A program made the position numbers and the translations under genes. A stretch of DNA of 64,000 bases from Phoronis australis (Eukaryota; Phoronida; Phoronidae). The stretch covers positions 367,324 to 431,323 of the forward strand of contig NMRA01000300.1 in the NCBI GenBank assembly GCA_002633005.1, in the 5' to 3' direction. Shown here piece by piece: positions 60,197 to 64,000 of the stretch. How positions within the stretch are numbered: position 1 is the stretch's first letter; the number at the start of each line of letters is the position of its first letter. Below the pieces are notes generated by a model that saw only the letters and a program-made list of their open reading frames with translations, was not told the origin of the DNA and did not search any database.

Positions 60197-63155
60197 GTAT
60201 GAAGTGTTTGTAGGCTTGTCTTGTCGCTGTTGCTGATGCTGCTGCTGCTGCGGCCTCGGCGGCGGCGGCGGATGTTGTTTTCTCTCAATTGGTTATGGCC
60301 CATTCTGTTATTTAGATCTCCAGTTATCTCTGACCTGTCTAAAAACCATGCAACAGAAATATTTTGTTCGAGCATTAAGTGCAAGGTTAATTTAACAGTT
60401 ACGAATGCCCAATGTCGATGGTGGCTCCGTGGTCAGCGGACCTCTCGGGTCCTTCACGGAGTCTCCATAAGCGTAAATCTGTATCAACTGTATTTTTTGG
60501 TTTTTGACTTAAAGTGAATAAAGTGTATTACTACTACTACTACTGCTATCGAAATCCTTTGATGCAATTACGGTTTTTCAACTTTCAGACATGTTGCTGT
60601 ATATACATACATGTGGGCCAATACAGAATTTGATGAAGTCACTTGATTGGCTTCTTCAAAAGATTCAAATTTGTTCAATTTTGCGTTTCCTCGTCCAATA
60701 CTTCGTTACTGCATTGTTATGCTCTGTTTAAACTGGAATTAGTTCGGCAAAAAGACAACATCTGCACTTTCCCTGACCAGCGGTTACGCTGCTTCGAGTC
60801 AGCTTCTGAATCCAACTCACCCGGACCAGCACCTTTTCGACGCTGGTCAGAAGCAAAACGAGCAATACTTCCCACGCAAAAATTAAAGTCAAATATGTGA
60901 AGTATGATTTGATGACTGTATATGACCTGTTAGTAGGGCCATAGCGTAAAGGGCTTGAGACGTTGGTCTTAAGCGCCAACAGAGAAGCGACATCAGCTCA
61001 TGTCAATGCCTCCAAAAATAGCAAGTAGATATATGGGAAGAAAATTTCTCTTTCTTAATGAAGGGAGAAGAAATTTTCTGATGATGTACCGAGCGCGCTT
61101 GGTTTCAACTCCCATGATGCAAACCGTAGTATATGGAATGTGTATTTGGTGATGCCGTTCGATTGATCGAGAAGTCTCATGTGTCTTCATGACACATGAG
61201 TCTCATGTGCTCACAAGTTTTCGTTATTGCACAAACTACATGTATACCGTTGAGCAATCCTCAAATTGCAACAGTTTCTGCAGACCTTCAGAGAGCAAAT
61301 GTTCCTTATTTTTGATTGCGGCAATTCTTTATAAATGGAGTTACAATGCAGTAACACCTAAACTGTGACAATTTGTGCTGACCTTCGACGCACACAGAGT
61401 CGTCAGTTGGAAAGTTGATTGCAATGACAACAGCGAAGACGGTGCTGAGCTGCCAGGGCAAATATGCCTTCTTATCTTACGACATCACGGACTTAAAACA
61501 GTTCGAAAATAGTTTGCATCATTAACCAGTCTTCGTTGTCAGTGTTCCTTTGTTTTTCCACCATTCCTAATTGCTCCTAATGTCATGGTATCCATGTACA
61601 AGGTCTGCACAAGCAGTCGAAATTGGATGATTACGACAGTTTATAAACAACTACAAATAAAAATTGCTACGGAGAACGATTGCAACTGGTTGAGAAAGTC
61701 TGTAGTGGCGACACATTGTGGTCTTTTACTAACTCATTCTGTTTTCTAAGCTGATGAAATACATAAAAGGAATAAGTGGTGCACTTGTTATTCAGGTGAA
61801 GGAGAGAACTGTCGTGGAAGTTTCCTGCTTGGTGTTCCTGCAAAGGCCGAATGTGGAACAGACTTATACTGTAACCCAGATTCAATGAAATGCCAGCCAC
61901 GTAAGTTGAGAGGAAATTAAAAAAAAAGCGAAATGTGATACAAAGTGGAATGGGTACTGAAAAATGCGAAAGTACTACGGCATTTGTGATATTCCAAATA
62001 CATGTAGATTCCCTAATGCTTTTTCAATGTTTCAACATCCAAGCTAAATGTCATAGCTCCACTGCTCAGGTCCCGTGTGCACGTGGATACATGCGTGGGG
62101 CATCACGACACAGACTTACTTAAAGTCATTTGGTAAGTTACCGCCTTTGACAAGGCCATTGTAGACCCTTTCAAGGGATGGGACGGTGCACTAGCATCCA
62201 TCAGCATAAGCGCATCGAGAGGGGCACTAAGAGACATGAACGGCTGTTTGAAACCAGTTCTGGACCTAAAGATTGAATACCAATACTGTACGAATGTAAT
62301 GTGCAGTAAAAGATATTTCTATGCCAGACTACCATAAGAACGCCAAACGTTACGCCCGACCTTCGTTTGTTATCTCTTCCAGTGAGCTTAAGAGAATGTC
62401 AAAGTGAGAACGCTCTCAGTTCAATTTTTCTGTCCTATTTGGTCCTTCCATTTTAGATTATATCTTAAAATGAGGGACATGGTATTAACTTCATGAATTC
62501 CTCATAAGCAACGTTATGTACAAACCTTGTTGCTTCTGATTTCCATACATGAATCTGTACATGTTTTTGTTTTTTGTTTTTATATATTAGTAGTAGCATA
62601 TCTTAATATTGGAATACTAGATACTACTTAAATGTATATACCTCTATGCATATTAGTTTCATTTATGAATTGTCTACAACTCAGATATAATGCTTCGCGA
62701 TTTCTGGGTTTGTCATTACTTCTTTGTATGTTCTGTGTATTCTTCAATAAATATATATCACTTTAAAAAAATCATGTAGATGTTGGTTGGCTGCAGCGTG
62801 GACATTGTTTGGACGTCTGGTGCTCTTGCTCATTTCGCACCGTGTAAACTCAGTTATTACTTTCAATCTCATCGTACGCCTCTCCTGCGGAAAGCAAGGA
62901 GCACGAGATTATAATCTCGAAACTAATAACACAACGCTAGAGCCGCACTAACAATTGTCTTATTAATCTATTTTATTGTATACCAGTTCTCAATTTTAAT
63001 TACATCTACGAAACAGAAACCTGCGCTATGGTACGTGCTGATCGTGACGCCAAGCTTAAAGAGTCCCTCAAAAAGGGTGAACCTTTATTGGGATTGCAAC
63101 TACCAGAGTGCGAAAAGGATGGGTCTTACAAGCCAAAGCAGTGCATTGGGTCCAT
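60019..63155 (+). CDS. Secreted IGFBP-like / thyroglobulin type-1 protein (5' part; continues beyond window)
   Basis: Three exons, 60019-60196, 61796-61900 and 62987-63155, join in phase 1 and 1; the last ends in phase 2 at CAT|GTGAGT, so more exons lie beyond 64 kb. A signal peptide (MLYFVLCSLVVASHA) precedes a 12-Cys module with CPPNFCDSVKCP, GGMCGCCPSC (the CGCCxxC signature of IGFBP N-domains) and GENCRGSF ... CGTDLYCNPDSMKC. Exon 3 starts a thyroglobulin type-1 domain: C-AMVRADRD, PECEKDGSYKPKQCIGS, before the expected CWCV. IGFBPs pair exactly such an N-terminal domain with a thyroglobulin type-1 domain; arthropod-type cysteine-rich protease inhibitors also resemble the first part. Binding partner is not known. 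Intron 1 holds a LINE tail and CTG/GGC repeats. Either of two acceptors (ending 62986 or 63016) is in frame for exon 3. Confidence 0.75.
60233..60275 (+). repeat. CTG and GGC trinucleotide repeats (intron 1)
   Basis: GCTGCTGCTGCTGC followed by GGCGGCGGCGGCG. Confidence 0.95.
60419..60546 (+). mobile_element. LINE 3' tail with (TAC)n end, in intron 1
   Basis: GTCAGCGGACC, CCTTCACGGAGTCTCCATAA and GCGTAAAT match the reverse complement of 16241-16350. It ends in TACTACTACTAC, as typical for 5'-truncated LINEs with microsatellite tails. Upstream part not assigned. Confidence 0.7.
61176..61200. repeat. Short perfect hairpin
   Basis: CTCATGTGTC and GACACATGAG flank TTCAT, a 10-bp stem with a 5-base loop, in intron 1 of the IGFBP-like gene. 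Confidence 0.8.
61796..61900 (+). CDS. IGFBP-like gene exon 2
   Basis: GENCRGSFLLGVPAKAECG to MKCQP, between TTATTCAG and GTAAGTTG. Confidence 0.8.
61901..62986 (+). other. IGFBP-like gene intron 2
   Basis: Begins GTAAGTTG and ends TATACCAG. No feature recognised. Confidence 0.55.
62987..63155 (+). CDS. IGFBP-like gene exon 3 (start of thyroglobulin type-1 domain)
   Basis: TCAMVRADRDAK, LPECEKDGSYKPKQCIG, then a GTGAGT donor at 63156. Confidence 0.75.
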
Positions 63156-64000
63156 GTGAGTACTCTGTTGACAACAAAACTTGACGAATTCATAAAATTC
63201 AGTCTCGTTCGGGTCAACCTAAGGCCATGGAGGTTGGTAATATCATGCAGCAGCTTATTCTGTACCCCTTGTAAGACTCGAAAGGTAGTATTTGTTTCTA
63301 ACAGTGTGCTACTATTTAGTGATAGTGTGGTAGTCGGTTGGCTTCAAGTTACATGCAACATCAAAAGGTAAAATTGTAAGGAAATCCACGAAGTGGTCCA
63401 GAGTCAATACGGACCAAAACAAACATGTGGAGGTTTGGAAATGGTTTTATAGGGTTATGACCGTCTATCCAGGCGCTCAGATGTCATTGACCTGGGAAGA
63501 AATTCATAGAGCTAACGCAAAAAAATGCTAAAGAAGCTATTGTTGTCGCGTGCTTCGCTTGCAAAACATGACGATATATGGCGTAATCTTGCGAGTTTTC
63601 TACAGGTCTACTTAACGCACTCCTGGGTAGAGTCCAATAAGGCAAGGACCTCTCTAGAAGCTCGGAACAAAGGCAAGTCTTCGCAAGATTACGCGAGACA
63701 CTGCCGTGAATTCTCAATGAGAGCACATGATTTTGGCTAGATTTTTCTTGCCGCGAGACAGCCATTGAATTCTACTTTTTCCTTATATATCTCATAAAAT
63801 CGTTTGCGAAATGAGTTGTTGGAGATAAGGGTATTTGCAACTGAACAAATCGTGCCCCAGTATGAGAGGCGATTGGCCAGGTGTCAAGGTCCTGGTTTCT
63901 CGTACATGCGTATTTTAGAATGCCACATAGTTTCGACTATCCGTGAAAGTAGATGAAAATAGATCAGTCCTCTCGGTACGCGGTCCTAGTTAGCAGGAAC
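63156..64000 (+). other. Intron 3 of the IGFBP-like gene, with repeat copy
   Basis: No CWCV-type exon is visible up to 64000, so the next exon lies outside. Contains a repeat related to 23.15 kb (63608-63765). Confidence 0.55.
63608..63765 (+). repeat. Dispersed repeat related to 23.15 and 22.04 kb copies
   Basis: Shares TTCGCAAGATTACGCGAGA, GAGAGCACATGATTTTGGC and CCTGGGTAG-like words with 23150-23290. Confidence 0.65.

Overview
This is a eukaryotic, AT-rich, gene-poor window with spliced genes and many transposon relics. It looks like a marine invertebrate bilaterian. The mix of an Evx homeobox gene, a collagen-C1q gene, an intronless TRIM-NHL gene and an IGFBP-like gene with a thyroglobulin type-1 module best fits an invertebrate deuterostome (hemichordate, echinoderm or cephalochordate). 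A lophotrochozoan cannot be excluded. No bacterial, viral or CRISPR feature was seen.

Layout. 0.8-2.5 kb (+): two-exon multi-pass membrane protein resembling the TspO/tryptophan-rich sensory family. 3.0-9.6 kb (-): a complete three-exon Evx (even-skipped) gene, convergent with the first gene; its homeobox is split by an intron. 9.6-28.7 kb: no convincing host protein gene, but a tRNA-Val(AAC), a tRNA-like SINE, two degenerate LINE reverse-transcriptase tails, a 31-bp minisatellite, a 36-bp degenerate tandem array, MITEs, and candidate cis-elements near Evx. 28.8-35.8 kb (+): four-exon secreted collagen-like C1q-domain gene; its first intron holds a MITE, a hammerhead-ribozyme-like motif, a small tandem repeat and a frameshifted THAP zinc-finger fragment. 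37.3-39.4 kb (-): intronless TRIM (RING, two B-boxes, coiled coil, NHL propeller). 40-50 kb: transposon-rich, with a 252-bp MITE with near-perfect target-site duplication and a dead LINE endonuclease. 50.6-51.2 kb (+): small two-TM CD225/dispanin-like protein. 51.4-52.1 kb: an inverted-repeat Penelope-like relic. 56.4-56.8 kb: a fold-back palindrome. 60.0 kb to window end (+): IGFBP-like N-terminal cysteine module plus thyroglobulin type-1 module, 3' end outside the window.

The host genes do not form an obvious pathway. Evx is a developmental transcription factor. The C1q, TRIM-NHL and CD225-like genes belong to families often linked to innate immunity. The IGFBP-like gene may act in extracellular growth-factor binding or protease inhibition. 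The most interesting points are the compact Evx locus with a palindromic homeodomain site, the near-complete type I hammerhead-like fold at 29.3 kb, the rearranged Penelope inverted pair, and the IGFBP/thyroglobulin gene. The isolated N bases lie at structural breaks in repeats, so some rearrangements may be assembly artefacts. Exon limits are read from splice consensus, phase and homology by eye; no search was run.
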